Shown here: positions 57,440 through 62,600 of the stretch, in pieces
Numbering within the stretch: position 1 is the stretch's first letter
Layout of the letters: each line of letters opens with the position of its first letter
Source of the DNA: Symbiodinium natans
Lineage: Eukaryota; Sar; Dinophyceae; Suessiales; Symbiodiniaceae
Length of the DNA: 64,000 bases
Assembly (NCBI GenBank): GCA_905221605.1
Contig: CAJNDS010002552.1
Coordinates: 1 to 64,000 of the forward strand
Reading direction: 5' to 3'
Notes under the pieces: generated by a model
The model's input: the letters and a program-made list of their open reading frames with translations, nothing else
Databases searched by the model: none
What the model was told of the DNA's origin: nothing
Translations under genes and position numbers: made by a program

Positions 57440-58711
57440 GGGTTTAGGGTTTCGGGGTAGAGTCTAGGGTTTCGGGGGCTGGTCTTTCTGCGCCTCTGGC
57501 TTCACATGCAAGAAAGTTCCCGGTTCGCAAGACCCCTACACTTCAGCTATCGGAACCCTGTGGGGGTTTACGAAAAAAGGGGACCCCCCCTAAAATGGAC
57601 CCCCCAAATAGTAGGATGCCCTCCAAAAAAGGTACCCCTAATCTCGGAAAACCCCCCTTATAAGCCTATAACCACAAAATCCCGCCCCCCGTGTGAGGTC
57701 CAGGGTGGCTCGGCAGATGTCGTGGCGGAAGCGATGGTCAAGGCTGGGCGCCCTTCGATCCCAGAGACTCCAAAACCCCTTAATTGAGGAATCTCCCTTA
57801 AATTATCACAGGAACCCAAATATGATCTAAGGTAGATTCCTTAGCTAATTTTGGAGCCTCTGGGATTTTTCTGTTCATCGTTGTTATTCATGCAAATATG
57901 TGTTTATTGTCATACACCGTATTACTTGCTGGGGGGCTCCGGGGTGTGTAAGGGTTTAGGGCTGCATTGAGGGTTCGAGGGCTCAGGGGCACGAGGATGC
58001 TGTTTCTAAAGTAGGGAAATTAGGTACTGCCTGGTCCCACATTTAGGGAGATGTGAGGGGGATGAACATACGACCCCTATTTCCCGATGAAGAACTAGGA
58101 AGACATGCCCAATCTGTCTTCGCATAAGCCCTTCCCCCTAGTATTAAAGCCCTCCCTACCCCCTAATCTCAAATACCCCCCCCCCCATATACTATAACTA
58201 TAACATAGCTATAATGGGGTAGGGGGGGGGGGGGGGGGGGGGGGGGCGGGGGGTTCATATGAGGGGAGAGGATTATGCTTATAGGCTCACAGAGTCCCAG
58301 GTGCTGTTATCCATGGTTTTCAAAGACGTGAAGAAGGTTCCTGAAAACAGCGCAGGCCTACGAAACTATCACCGGGTGAGCCTGAAGAGCCCTGAAACGC
58401 AGCAAAGCGCCTGAACCGAGAAAATGACCTGGAAAATTCACTCCTGGCTGGCAGAACAGAAAGATTAGGGGTAAGTAAAGGGCGCATCCGAGAGGATGGC
58501 CAGGGATTTTCAGGGTCAGAGGGCAATCGGAACAATTCAACTCCTTGAATACTCCCCATATACTCTAATGTAACTCTAATGGGAGTTTTTCTCTAATTTT
58601 GGGTGGTAAGGGTTTTAATGTTTTTCAGGGGGAGGGAATTCGACACCTCCCCTGACAGAGGCGTCCAGGGACCGAGTGCTGAAGGAGCTCGGCTACCACA
58701 TGGTCCTGCAG
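24507..58711 (+). CDS. POP: Organellar-type family A DNA polymerase, >30 micro-exons (gene span)
   Basis: The pieces between repeat blocks read, in order and on one strand, as a Pol I-like enzyme of the plant/protist organellar type: an exonuclease domain with Exo I (AIDTEAS), Exo II (FQNYSFDRA) and Exo III (EWVDYAAFDAQ), then a polymerase with GRLTSRNPNL, motif A (VADYGQLDLRVLAHTSGC), motif B (SERRSAK|AVNFGIAYG), WYDAYPQ, RQAINAPVQGGSAD and LGYHMVLQ. Such enzymes replicate plastid and mitochondrial DNA. Most exons listed below join in phase, with AG|G acceptors and mainly GC or GA donors. Gaps remain: the 5' end and targeting peptide, the linkers around 34.3-35.1 kb, 39.1-41.8 kb, 51.4-52.9 kb and 53.7-56.9 kb, and motif C (HDE) with the C-terminus after 58711. 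Telomere-like arrays, hairpin elements and a nested gene fill the introns. An apicomplexan-style PREX relative is the main alternative assignment. Confidence 0.82.
24862..24918 (+). CDS. Polymerase exon: EADHVLKILMQHKDRREYA
   Basis: Nineteen codons between GCAG|G and a GA donor (GAATTC), phase 0 at both ends. It leads straight into the Exo I exon with family-like spacing. A TTTAGGG array (24765-24845) ends just before it. Confidence 0.7.
25419..25451 (+). CDS. Polymerase exon: Exo I motif (DCFHAIDTEAS)
   Basis: The D-x-E of Exo I sits at 25437-25445. GAG|G acceptor and a canonical GTGAGG donor, phase 0. Confidence 0.8.
25654..25728. mobile_element. Hairpin element, family A, copy 4 (truncated)
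   Basis: Left arm TTGGGATGTTCCCGCTTGTATACTAGCAGTCC and loop are present. The right arm is shortened to TGTTATCCCAA. Intronic. Confidence 0.6.
26207..26251 (+). CDS. Polymerase exon: VRGWNPDWTPYGRGE
   Basis: Fifteen codons, CAG|G acceptor, GC donor (GCAGGT). The end ...TPYGRGE joins VICFSIF, as in the conserved ...GEVICFSI... of the family. Confidence 0.8.
26626..26706. repeat. CCCTAAA array (intronic)
   Basis: About eleven perfect tandem units. Confidence 0.9.
27128..27195. repeat. TTTAGGG array (intronic)
   Basis: About nine units with one TTTGGGG variant, + orientation. Confidence 0.85.
27436..27516 (+). CDS. Polymerase exon: VICFSIFVGEDVDFGSGAQ
   Basis: Twenty-seven codons ending ...LLVDNMDE; one of the clearest matches to the organellar polymerase exonuclease domain. 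GAG|G acceptor, GT donor, phase 0. Confidence 0.88.
27718..27804 (+). CDS. Polymerase exon: ...LVEHFRGYFEDPEIKK
   Basis: Twenty-nine codons (ARYTLNQDGNLRG first). AAG|G acceptor, GC donor (GCAGTT), phase 0. Leads into Exo II. Confidence 0.88.
28571..28627 (+). CDS. Polymerase exon: Exo II (VFQNYSFDRAILLNHGCRV)
   Basis: Carries N-Y-S-F-D, the Exo II core. GAG|G acceptor, GC donor (GCGGGA), phase 0. Confidence 0.9.
28923..29028. repeat. Poly-C tract before an acceptor
   Basis: About 100 bases of C with scattered A, ending five bases before the GAG|G acceptor at 29033. It may serve as an oversized pyrimidine tract. Confidence 0.85.
29034..29056 (+). CDS. Polymerase exon: AGFSADT(M)
   Basis: A 23-bp micro-exon ending mid-codon (AT) at a GC donor (GCCTGG). 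It joins G|CACATGGCC at 29530 to give ADTMHMARL, a conserved stretch after Exo II. Confidence 0.85.
29530..29578 (+). CDS. Polymerase exon: HMARLMNTEEESVSLK
   Basis: Completes the split Met codon, then sixteen codons to a GC donor (GCTCGA). Continues in phase into ALGSKYL at 30255. Confidence 0.87.
29695..29732. repeat. Poly-T / poly-G tract (intronic)
   Basis: About 18 T followed by about 20 G. Confidence 0.85.
29985..30232. repeat. CCCTAAA array ending just before an exon
   Basis: About thirty units, with a CCCTAGA sub-block near 30097-30130. The acceptor CCAG|G at 30254 follows 22 bp later. Confidence 0.9.
30255..30320 (+). CDS. Polymerase exon: ALGSKYLSPMWAKQGLKDLW
   Basis: Twenty-two codons ending ...WRK. 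CAG|G acceptor, GC donor (GCATGC), phase 0. Confidence 0.85.
30342..30552. repeat. TTTAGGG array with TTCAGGG/TTTGGGG variants (intronic)
   Basis: About thirty units in + orientation, opposite to the array on the other side of the exon. Confidence 0.9.
30709..30821. mobile_element. Hairpin element, family B, copy 3
   Basis: Diverged: GATGCCCAGTAGTACCCTTA ... AAAAAAGGGCACCC ... GGTTACTGAGCAGCCTAG. Intronic. Confidence 0.55.
30950..31049. mobile_element. Hairpin element, family A, copy 5
   Basis: TTGGGATGTTTCCCGTTATACGAACCGTCC ... GGGCTGTTAGTATAAGGGGGATCATCCCAA. Intronic, nearly complete. Confidence 0.8.
32139..32362. repeat. Long TTTAGGG array (intronic)
   Basis: About thirty units; a block of GGGGTTA variants near 32200-32240 separates two pure stretches. 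It ends ~36 bp before the Exo III exon. Confidence 0.9.
32399..32451 (+). CDS. Polymerase exon: Exo III (KEWVDYAAFDAQ)
   Basis: DPAIRKEWVDYAAFDAQ with the Exo III Y-x3-D. AAG|G acceptor. The donor is GC at 32450 (phase 0) or GA at 32452 (phase 2); the latter fits the next exon. Confidence 0.87.
33892..33967. repeat. Poly-G tract with AGGGGGGGG units (intronic)
   Basis: About 75 bases, G interrupted by single A roughly every 8-10 bases. Confidence 0.9.
34301..34338 (+). CDS. Polymerase exon: AGTTLLDFYEKL
   Basis: Matches the helix that follows Exo III in the family. CCAG|C acceptor. The 3' edge is uncertain (GC donor at 34339 proposed). Confidence 0.65.
34444..34480 (+). CDS. Candidate polymerase exon: RQMLGPSGDFYD
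   Basis: Ends DFYD at a GC donor (GCTAAA), which would precede KFWRPY. The upstream junction does not phase with the previous exon, so an exon may be missing. Confidence 0.35.
35134..35175 (+). CDS. Polymerase exon: KFWRPYAEVIVDIE
   Basis: Matches the FWRPF/Y...ME segment linking exonuclease and polymerase domains. Ends at a GA donor (GACTCT), phase 0. The acceptor is CAG|G at 35132 or AAG|T at 35136. Confidence 0.8.
35774..35821 (+). CDS. Polymerase exon: ERGIHLDQEFLRQQIQ
   Basis: Continues ...DIE|ERGIHLD, the (M/I)E-x2-GI-x-(L/V)D signature. GCAG|G acceptor, GC donor, phase 0. Confidence 0.88.
36103..36194. mobile_element. Hairpin element, family C, copy 2
   Basis: GGGCGGGTTTCCGAGCATAG ... 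TTTTTGGGAAATGCCC. Intronic. Confidence 0.5.
36851..36978. repeat. TTTAGGG array (intronic)
   Basis: About eighteen tandem units, one TTAGGG slip near 36942. Confidence 0.9.
37952..37995 (+). CDS. Polymerase exon: ATVAFKDFLRDQWT(R)
   Basis: Fourteen codons plus AG. GAG|G acceptor, GC donor (GCCAGG). The split Arg codon is completed by G at 38268. Confidence 0.75.
38268..38297 (+). CDS. Polymerase exon: LFPEYPELV(A)
   Basis: Joins the previous exon as ...QWTRLFPEYPELV. GCAG|G acceptor. The 3' edge is proposed at a GA donor (GAGCGT), phase 2. Confidence 0.65.
39089..39140 (+). CDS. Polymerase exon: RFNINSSKQMKPLDLWG
   Basis: Fits the 'N-(I/V)-x-S-x2-Q(L/M)...L-(F/W)G' motif at the start of the polymerase domain. 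CAG|G acceptor at 39088 (or AG|G at 39091); GT donor at 39141. Confidence 0.72.
39218..39332. mobile_element. Hairpin element, family C, copy 3
   Basis: GAGGTTTCCGAGACTGGGGGTACCCC ... TTTTGGGGGTAGG ... TTTTTTGGAGATGCCC. Intronic, diverged. Confidence 0.45.
40160..40217 (+). CDS. Candidate exon: EVASVLVGGLGLPPVKAIG
   Basis: G/C-rich open stretch after AAAG|G, in the right order for the variable linker before the palm. No conserved motif confirms it. Confidence 0.3.
40403..40420 (+). CDS. Candidate micro-exon: INLKTK
   Basis: CCCAG|ATAAACCTCAAGACCAAG followed by the perfect donor GTGAGT. The motif resembles the 'I-x-L-(K/H)' strand of the linker region. Very short. Confidence 0.3.
41052..41159. 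mobile_element. Hairpin element, family A, copy 6
   Basis: CTGGGATGTTCCCCCTTATGCTAGCAGTCC ... GGACTGTTAGCTTCAGGGAGAACATCCCAA. A 20-bp internal piece (CAGTCCTTAAGGGGGTACT) is duplicated. Confidence 0.75.
41496..41592. mobile_element. Hairpin element, family A, copy 7
   Basis: TTGGGATGTTCCCCCTTATACTAGCAGTCC ... GGACTGTTACTAGAAGGAAAATCCCAA. It is preceded by a poly-C/poly-A tract (41454-41488). Confidence 0.78.
41773..41811 (+). CDS. Polymerase exon: ESTGQEASKFLLP
   Basis: Thirteen codons, GCAG|G acceptor, GC donor (GCAGGG), phase 0. It precedes the GR-x-H exon as LLP|PDIVDGR, matching ILPL...DGR-x-H of the family. Confidence 0.65.
42011..42097. mobile_element. Hairpin element, family C, copy 4
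   Basis: TTGGGGGTTTCTGGTCCCCAG ... CCCTCTTTTCGCAAACCCCCAA, with TATTTGGG inside. Confidence 0.5.
44150..44262. repeat. TTTAGGG array (intronic)
   Basis: About sixteen tandem units in + orientation. Confidence 0.9.
45558..45598 (+). CDS. Polymerase exon: PDIVDGRSRLHTN(L)
   Basis: Carries the DGR...H strand before the GRL motif. CAACAG|C acceptor. Ends in phase 2 (CT) at a GC donor (GCGCCG) and joins G|AGC at 46198. Confidence 0.78.
45660..45708. repeat. Poly-T/poly-G tract (intronic)
   Basis: About 15 T followed by about 32 G. Confidence 0.9.
46001..46092. mobile_element. Hairpin element, family B, copy 4
   Basis: TTGGTAGCCCAGTGGTAG ... GGTGGTTGCTGGGCTACCAA; ends are perfect inverted repeats. 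Confidence 0.75.
46198..46245 (+). CDS. Polymerase exon: SLLCRTGRLTSRNPN(L)
   Basis: T-GRL-x-S-R-x-PNL is a hallmark of family A polymerases (template/primer contact). GAG|G acceptor, GC donor (GCCACC), phase 2 at both ends. Confidence 0.9.
46286..46402. mobile_element. Hairpin element, family A, copy 8
   Basis: TTGGGATCTTCCCCCTTGTACTAACAGCCC ... GACTGTTAGGAAAAAAGGGGGAACATCCCAA. It sits wholly inside the 366-bp intron 46246-46611. Confidence 0.8.
46612..46648 (+). CDS. Polymerase exon: QQIPAVDKDRYQ
   Basis: G completes the Leu codon, giving PNL|QQIPAVDKDRYQ. AAG|G acceptor, GC donor (GCGCCC). Confidence 0.88.
46782..46836 (+). CDS. Polymerase exon: motif A, first half (IVADY-G)
   Basis: IRNAIVPEPGKAFIVADY plus G. 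The Asp of VADY is the first metal-binding catalytic residue of family A enzymes. CCAG|A acceptor. The GA donor (GACCCG) splits the Gly codon. Confidence 0.9.
46889..46968. mobile_element. Hairpin element, family C, copy 5
   Basis: TGGGGGTTTCCGAAATCTGGAGTACC ... CTATTTGGGGGTCTATTAGGGTCCC. The right terminus is degraded. Confidence 0.45.
47121..47192 (+). CDS. Polymerase exon: motif A, second half (QLDLRVLAHTSGC)
   Basis: Completes DYG|QLDLRVLAHTSGCPSLIKALESG. GAG|G acceptor, GA donor (GATCTG) in phase 1. Confidence 0.92.
47434..47480 (+). CDS. Polymerase exon: IDLHSHTAAQMWLGF
   Basis: GG completes Gly, giving SGGIDLHSHTA (family: GGDFHSRTA). CAG|G acceptor, GC donor (GCTCCG). The nested RING gene starts 185 bp downstream in the next intron. 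Confidence 0.88.
47666..48667 (+). CDS. Membrane-anchored RING-finger protein nested in a polymerase intron
   Basis: ATG 47666 gives 333 residues without introns; the frame is open upstream to about 47576 without another ATG. Layout: a soluble helical region (1-165), a Gly-rich hydrophobic segment (about 167-188, GGIVVGCAAFLGGVLGLL), a second longer hydrophobic region (about 192-232, with ITGGVIGAGLAVLGLC), a helical stretch, then a C-terminal zinc finger (about 287-333). The finger reads CNIC...HCQGNHWMCKAHW...CTIC, with Cys/His spacing like RING-type E3 ubiquitin ligases. A role in ubiquitin transfer at a membrane is inferred from the finger only. Having no introns amid a micro-exon host gene suggests a retrocopy. 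It lies on the same strand between polymerase exons 47434-47480 and 50560-50604. Confidence 0.82.
   Translation: MSSDRSVPIGPLEHLVQDATECIPRPSPLRRFFKALEGSELAAERLKVELKRLESGDVQSVLTTEDAFEVGLNELGHKIQHINGVLACYKDVRKALCLKEMAIRDNYEDLTPGPKKTELDKILIDMAQLLADSEVHLYRILGVEDGWFSRQTYELKLWARENPKTAGGIVVGCAAFLGGVLGLLNHEGIKVFFLLHIVSAPLSLPTTIITGGVIGAGLAVLGLCSYRNWGYTSAEAEAQSHLQQVRQMVEEIQKVPNQVFLSKLSEISTQCNLALGTIPKSEDRLCNICLSEGKDVEAPVKAPHCQGNHWMCKAHWEQWMDQAGNTRCTICRV
50560..50604 (+). CDS. Polymerase exon: motif B helix start (SERRSAK)
   Basis: LKREDVYPSERRSAK. The R-R-x-x-K contacts incoming dNTP phosphates in family A enzymes. GAG|T acceptor (or AAG|C at 50565). GA donor (GAGGGG), phase 0. Confidence 0.88.
51308..51360 (+). 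CDS. Polymerase exon: motif B (AVNFGIAYGLTSYGLAK)
   Basis: Completes K-x3-NFGI-x-YG of motif B with the previous exon. TCAG|G acceptor. The donor is GT at 51361 or GC at 51353. About eight residues (the W-x-V/S segment) are still missing before 52890. Confidence 0.9.
51719..51812. repeat. Poly-G tracts (intronic)
   Basis: Runs of 17-20 and 12 G around 51725-51746 and 51800-51812. Confidence 0.8.
52890..52937 (+). CDS. Polymerase exon: QQAQLMIDKWYDAYPQ
   Basis: AQ-x4-D-x-WY-x2-YP of the fingers domain. CTCAG|C acceptor, GC donor (GCCTGC), phase 0. Confidence 0.9.
53166..53201 (+). CDS. Polymerase exon: VKVWQGRWGGTE
   Basis: Joins as YPQ|VKVWQ, matching YP-x-V-x2-WQ. GCAG|G acceptor. The donor is GT at 53202 or GA at 53199. 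A poly-C tract follows (53239-53258). Confidence 0.82.
53606..53657 (+). CDS. Polymerase exon: VIRAAELGPLRVFTYRGR
   Basis: Corresponds to the A-x-E-x-G-x-V-x-T-x2-GR-x-R strand-turn. GAG|G acceptor. The 3' edge is uncertain (GC at 53658 proposed). Confidence 0.72.
53690..53752. repeat. Poly-G tracts (intronic)
   Basis: About 20 G, a T run, then about 28 G directly after the previous exon. Confidence 0.9.
54560..55527. repeat. ~970-bp GT satellite with TTTGTGTG units
   Basis: Pure (TG)n for ~90 bp, then TTTTGTGTG and TTTGTGTG higher-order units. All frames read as Cys/Val/Phe repeats; not coding. It lies in a polymerase intron. Confidence 0.92.
55637..55745. mobile_element. Hairpin element, family C, copy 6
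   Basis: GGGGGTTTCCGAAATTTGGGGTAC ... GGTCCCTTTTTCTCGTAAAACCCC, with TATTTGAGGGACTATATTAGGGG inside. Confidence 0.6.
55850..56215. other. AT-rich unique island (intronic)
   Basis: Low-GC sequence without telomere-like repeats, unlike its surroundings. No coding frame supported. Similar islands: about 27950-28230, 37180-37560, 39390-39650. Confidence 0.4.
56877..56912 (+). CDS. Polymerase exon: YLSAKRQAINAP
   Basis: Matches R-x-A-(I/V)-N-x-P before VQG. GAG|T acceptor, GA donor (GACGGG), phase 0 into VQGGSAD. Confidence 0.82.
56969..57076. mobile_element. Hairpin element, family A, copy 9
   Basis: TTGGGACGTTCCCCCCTTATACTAACAGTCC ... GGACTGCTTTAGTATATGGGGGGAAACATCCCGA. Intronic, 57 bp after an exon. 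Confidence 0.8.
57400..57440. repeat. Poly-G tract (intronic)
   Basis: About 40 bases of G with one C. Confidence 0.85.
57561..57657. mobile_element. Hairpin element, family C, copy 7
   Basis: TGGGGGTTTACGAAAAAAGGGGACC ... GGTACCCCTAATCTCGGAAAACCCCC. It ends ~40 bp before the next exon. Confidence 0.6.
57698..57742 (+). CDS. Polymerase exon: VQGGSADVVAEAMVK
   Basis: The (P)VQG-x-(A/S)AD-x2 helix is nearly invariant in family A polymerases. GAG|G acceptor, GC donor (GCTGGG), phase 0. Confidence 0.92.
58216..58252. repeat. Poly-G tract (intronic)
   Basis: About 27 G, one C, then more G. Confidence 0.85.
58661..58711 (+). CDS. Polymerase exon: ASRDRVLKELGYHMVLQ
   Basis: The LG(W/Y)-x2-(L/V)LQ strand that leads directly into motif C (V/I-HDE). 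GAG|G acceptor, canonical GTGCCA donor. The next exon was not found. Confidence 0.85.
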
Positions 58712-59664
58712 GTGCCAGCCACACCCTAAACCCTCAACCCTAAACCCTGAACCCTCAACCCTGACCTCAACCCTCAACGCTAAACCCTGAACCCTAAAAC
58801 CCTAACACCCTAAAACCCTAAAACCCTGAACGAGCCGGGTATGGAAGTCTCGGGCCTTTCGTAACAAGACATCCCCCGAAACCCCTTCTGCAGGCTTAGG
58901 GAGTAGTGGGGGGTGGGCGTTCTTGTTGTGCAGCTTCTTGAATCAAGCCTCCCTAAGCGGTCAATCTCTCATTGCCCCTTCTTCACCCCCTCTTCTGCAC
59001 GACTTCCTGCAGAGCAGTGCAGGCTGCGACAATTACTACAGGTCAGAGGAACCTTTTTGTTTGGCAATTCTTATGATGATTATATTTTTCTGTTTGTACA
59101 TTTGTTTTTGTTTTAGAGGGAGGGGGGGGGGGGCGGGTGCTGTTTTTTCATGGGTTTTCGAGGAAGACCACTATTATTTGCAATTTCCATCGATAGATGC
59201 GTAATTCCTTTACATTTAATTCATGAATGTAACTATGCTTGTCTTTTTGAGAGTGAGAGTGAGAGTCAGAGAGTCAGAGAGTCGGAGAGTGGGAGAGTGG
59301 GAGAGTGGGAGAGTGGGAGTGTGGGAGAGTGGGAGAGTGAGAGGGCTTGGATAGAGTTTCGGTCTGGAGGAAGCCTCCCTTCTAGACAGCACAGAGCTCG
59401 GAACCCCGCACGGACATACCCCTACAGCTGGATTTTAACTCTTGGCTCCCATCACCCCAAACTCCAGATGCACGAAAATCTTTGCTGAATTACGAAGCAG
59501 ATGAAGTTCGTAGTCTCTGTTTTTCCAGCAACCTGCCAAATCACAACCATTCGCGTCATTCTCGAAAGCTGCAAAGCTCTTAGCTCCTTTGCTTTAGGCG
59601 GGCATGCAGCAGAAACCCTAAGCCCTTTGAAGACCCTGAACCCTAAACCCTAAACCCCACGCAG
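58712..59664. other. No exon placed; includes GAGAGT microsatellite
   Basis: CCCTAAA remnants (58730-58830), an AT-rich stretch, and GAGAGTGGGAGAGT repeats (59252-59345). The polymerase motif C exon should lie at or beyond here. Confidence 0.4.
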
Positions 59665-59844
59665 GACATGGTCGCGGCAAGGGCCGCTGCCGCGGCTTAC
59701 AGCACGGCAGGCGCGGGGGCCGGCGCTGTAGGCAGCGACCCTTTGCAGCGCCACTTTGCTTTGGCCTCGGCGCTGGCAACGGGGTTGGTGGTCCTGGCAA
59801 CGGGGTTTATCCAGGGGCCTATGCCATCTCTCCAGACTGAGTGA
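59665..59844 (+). CDS. Candidate terminal exon, Ala-rich with a hydrophobic segment
   Basis: Open from GCAG|G to TGA: DMVAARAAAAAYSTAGAGAG near the start, then a hydrophobic stretch (FALASALATGLVVLATGF) and stop. G/C-ending codons and a clean acceptor suggest an exon, but it has no polymerase motif. It may be the last exon of an unrecognised gene or a chance frame. Confidence 0.28.
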   Translation, partial: DMVAARAAAAAYSTAGAGAGAVGSDPLQRHFALASALATGLVVLATGFIQGPMPSLQTE

Positions 59845-59946
59845 CTGGCCCCTGGAGCCAGCAACACCGGCCCCGGGGCAGGAGGCGAGGTAGGGGGGCC
59901 GCCTGAGTCTTCTTTGAGTCTTCTTTAAATACAAGCCTAGACCCTA

Positions 59947-60362
59947 AGCCCAAAACCCGACACATCGATCGGCCTTCACATTGGGAAACTGCATTCCCCA
60001 GAGTATCTGTCTTGATACGTCGTCGTCGTTTCAACAGGGATCACGTCGGGTTTTGCATGTTGGCAGTGCTTCCACCCCTAGACCTTAAGAACACCTGACA
60101 CATCGATCGGCGTCCACATTGGGAAACTGCGTTCCTCAGAGTATATCTCTTGATATGTCGAAGTCGGCCGACAGCATTCCGCAGAGAAAATGTTCAATTA
60201 ACCTTGATATGTCGAAGTCGGCCTCGTCGTCATTTCGACAGCGTCTAAGACGTGTTCGGCATGTTGGCAACCCTAGACCTTATAAGCCCAAAAACTGACA
60301 CATCGATTGGCGTCCACTGCGTCCACGTTGGGAAACTGCCTTCCTCGGGATGCGTCGAAGTC
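59947..60362. repeat. Three diverged direct repeats (GACACATCGAT...)
   Basis: GACACATCGATCGGC...CACATTGGGAAACTGC...GATACGTCG occurs at about 59958, 60097 and 60296, spaced 140-200 bp, with insertions between copies. Confidence 0.65.
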
Positions 60363-62600
60363 AAAACCTGAACCCTAAACCCAAACCCGATAGACACTAA
60401 ACTCATATTCAGCGTCTACATGGCGGTTGGCGTCTAAAAGATACTCAGAACATGTGCCAAAATGCTGGCCAAGCTGGTCGGAAGAACTGCCATCACTACA
60501 CTACTCGGCACGTTGCTCCACTCCTCCCCTTCTATAGGGCCTTTCACTTCTGGCGACCAGCGTACCCCACATGCTTGAATTCCGGTAAGGGAGCCGCGAG
60601 ATTGCACATCACCCCGTTGTGGACGCTACATCGCGGACGTACACTCAGCGGCGGAATTACGCATCAGGGCAAAGCAATCCCCAAGTAAACGCTTGAGTTT
60701 AGGCAAGCAACGAACATGCTACCCTAAGAGCACAGCTTCCATGGTGCCAGTGGTAGCGATGGTGTTTCTGCAGGCTGGGGGTGTGGCTCGTGGAAGCAAG
60801 ACGACTCTATTTGCCTTGTCTGAAGTAGCTTTGCTGCCTTGCCTCCATTGTAAAGGTCTTTGCCGCACCATCATAACCACCACCATGAAGCTTCCATTCC
60901 CAGCAACTCTGTCTAGGTGCAGAGGCTGCGGCCGCTTCTCCCTCTGATGAGCACGAGGATGGGGCAGTCATGTGGCGTTTGATGAAGGCCCCCAAGCCGT
61001 GACAGTGGTGCAATCATGTGCAATATGAATGCGTAGGGGCCCTAGTATGATTATCATTCATGCTCTGGTGGTCACTCTTGGTGGGTGAAGGCCTAACCTC
61101 ATGTAGGAGTTTTGCGATATTTGGAATGTGTGTATGACAGGAGCCTGTTTTGAGGGTACCCCACTGCAAATCATGCTTCGGACCACCTAAAAACCTTAAA
61201 TGCTGCAAGACTTCTTCTGTCAGCAGTATCCATGGCTTGTGGCACGGAAGAAGACGAAGAAGCTCCATAAGTAGTTTTGCAGCAGCTCACATGGACAATT
61301 TTGGATGTCTTCTGTGTTTGCGGGCCCTGTTTCAACGGTTGGCCAAACAGAGACCCGACGTGGGACGACCTTGCACTTTGCCTACGCGCGCTTTGAACAC
61401 CTTGCCTACGCGCGCTTTGGCTGACAAATTACTTTGGATTTAAGCACTCGATGTTCTGGCGTATCGGGTGTACTATCATAGCGGCCAAAGATAACTGTTT
61501 GCGAGGAGCCTGCGAGCGATGAGGAGGCGGCGACAAAGCTCGTGTCTCAGTCCTTCAATTTCCCAAATCCCTTGAAATCTCGCAGAGGCGTCTGTGTTAC
61601 CCCTTGAGAAGCGCTTGAATTGTTGCCTGTACCTTGTTCAGATTCCAAGGGGTTCTGCGTGACACAGCTTTAAGTTCCAGGGGCAAAGGACCTGAAATCC
61701 TCCAATTGCTTCCTTGTAACCGAGAACAGCGGTTAGGTTTTTGCGTTTTGCAATGATGGAGGACTTCCACGGGCTCCGATTCTTGGGCACATGCGGCTAC
61801 AGTGAAACAGCATAGGGAACTCATCGTTCGTGTCAGGAGCCAGACTGGTATGGCTTGCTAAAATCTTATTGCTGAACTGCCCAAGCCCACACTCAAGCAC
61901 CCTCTTCATGAAGTCTCAACCCTAAACCCTAAGTGGCGTACTGCAATCCTCGCGTCCGCCCCAAGGCGAATTCGCGCACTTGTGGCAAGCTTGCGGCGCC
62001 GCGCTGATGCGAAGCTCTTTGTACAGCCACGAGAGCAGTTGTGATCCGAAAGCCTGCCAGTGGGTAGGATGCAAGGCATAAAATGCAGGGTAGTCATGAC
62101 ATAGTCTCAACTGTTCCGCGGATAGGATGGGGGGCGTGCAGGATCGTGTGGGGAAGAGCCAGCGACACCAAAGAGAACTGCAGTCGCAGCGGATGGTTCA
62201 GTCTCTAGGCCGGAAGCGCGCGCTTTGGGCTCCGGGCTTGAGACGGCTTCAGGCCCCGAAGCCTCAGATTCTAAGGGGCATTGCCCGAAGTCACTTAACC
62301 GAAGTAGCCCAGGCCCCACACGCAAAGTAGGGCGGGGGGGGGGGGGGGGGGGTTGTTTGCTTTTTTTGGCAGGGTATGTCCACCTTATGAGGTTTAGGAT
62401 TGTCTTGGGGGTCTTTGAGGGCTTAGGGCTGTTTTGGGGGGGGCTCTTTGGCGCTGGCTTTTTTCCTAGAGAGAGCGGGGGAGTGCTCTCTGAAAGCAGA
62501 GGGAAATTCGACGTTTGTGTCCGTCAACTCTGAGCTAAACCCAACACACCTGAGTAGTCGCTGACACCCGTAAACCAGCAGGAACCCCAGGAGAGCTCCC
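60363..62600. other. No gene recognised
   Basis: Mixed-composition sequence with fewer telomere-like repeats. A short tandem repeat TTGCCTACGCGCGCTTTG occurs twice (61379-61422). Several short frames exist on both strands, none with a domain or splice-consistent partner. Poly-G at 62334-62352. Confidence 0.35.

Noticed and set aside
59466-59520. LQ|MHEN and a nearby DEVRSL as a split motif C
   Set aside because: It would need a ~25-bp intron and lacks the expected Ile-Leu-Glu after HDE; coincidence is more likely.
60452-60688. 78-codon + strand frame
   Set aside because: No domain and no splice-consistent neighbours; length is within chance.
60925-61002. Open stretch AAAASPSDEHEDGAVMWR to stop, after AG|G
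   Set aside because: Tempting as a terminal exon near the missing HDE motif, but DEHEDG does not fit motif C.
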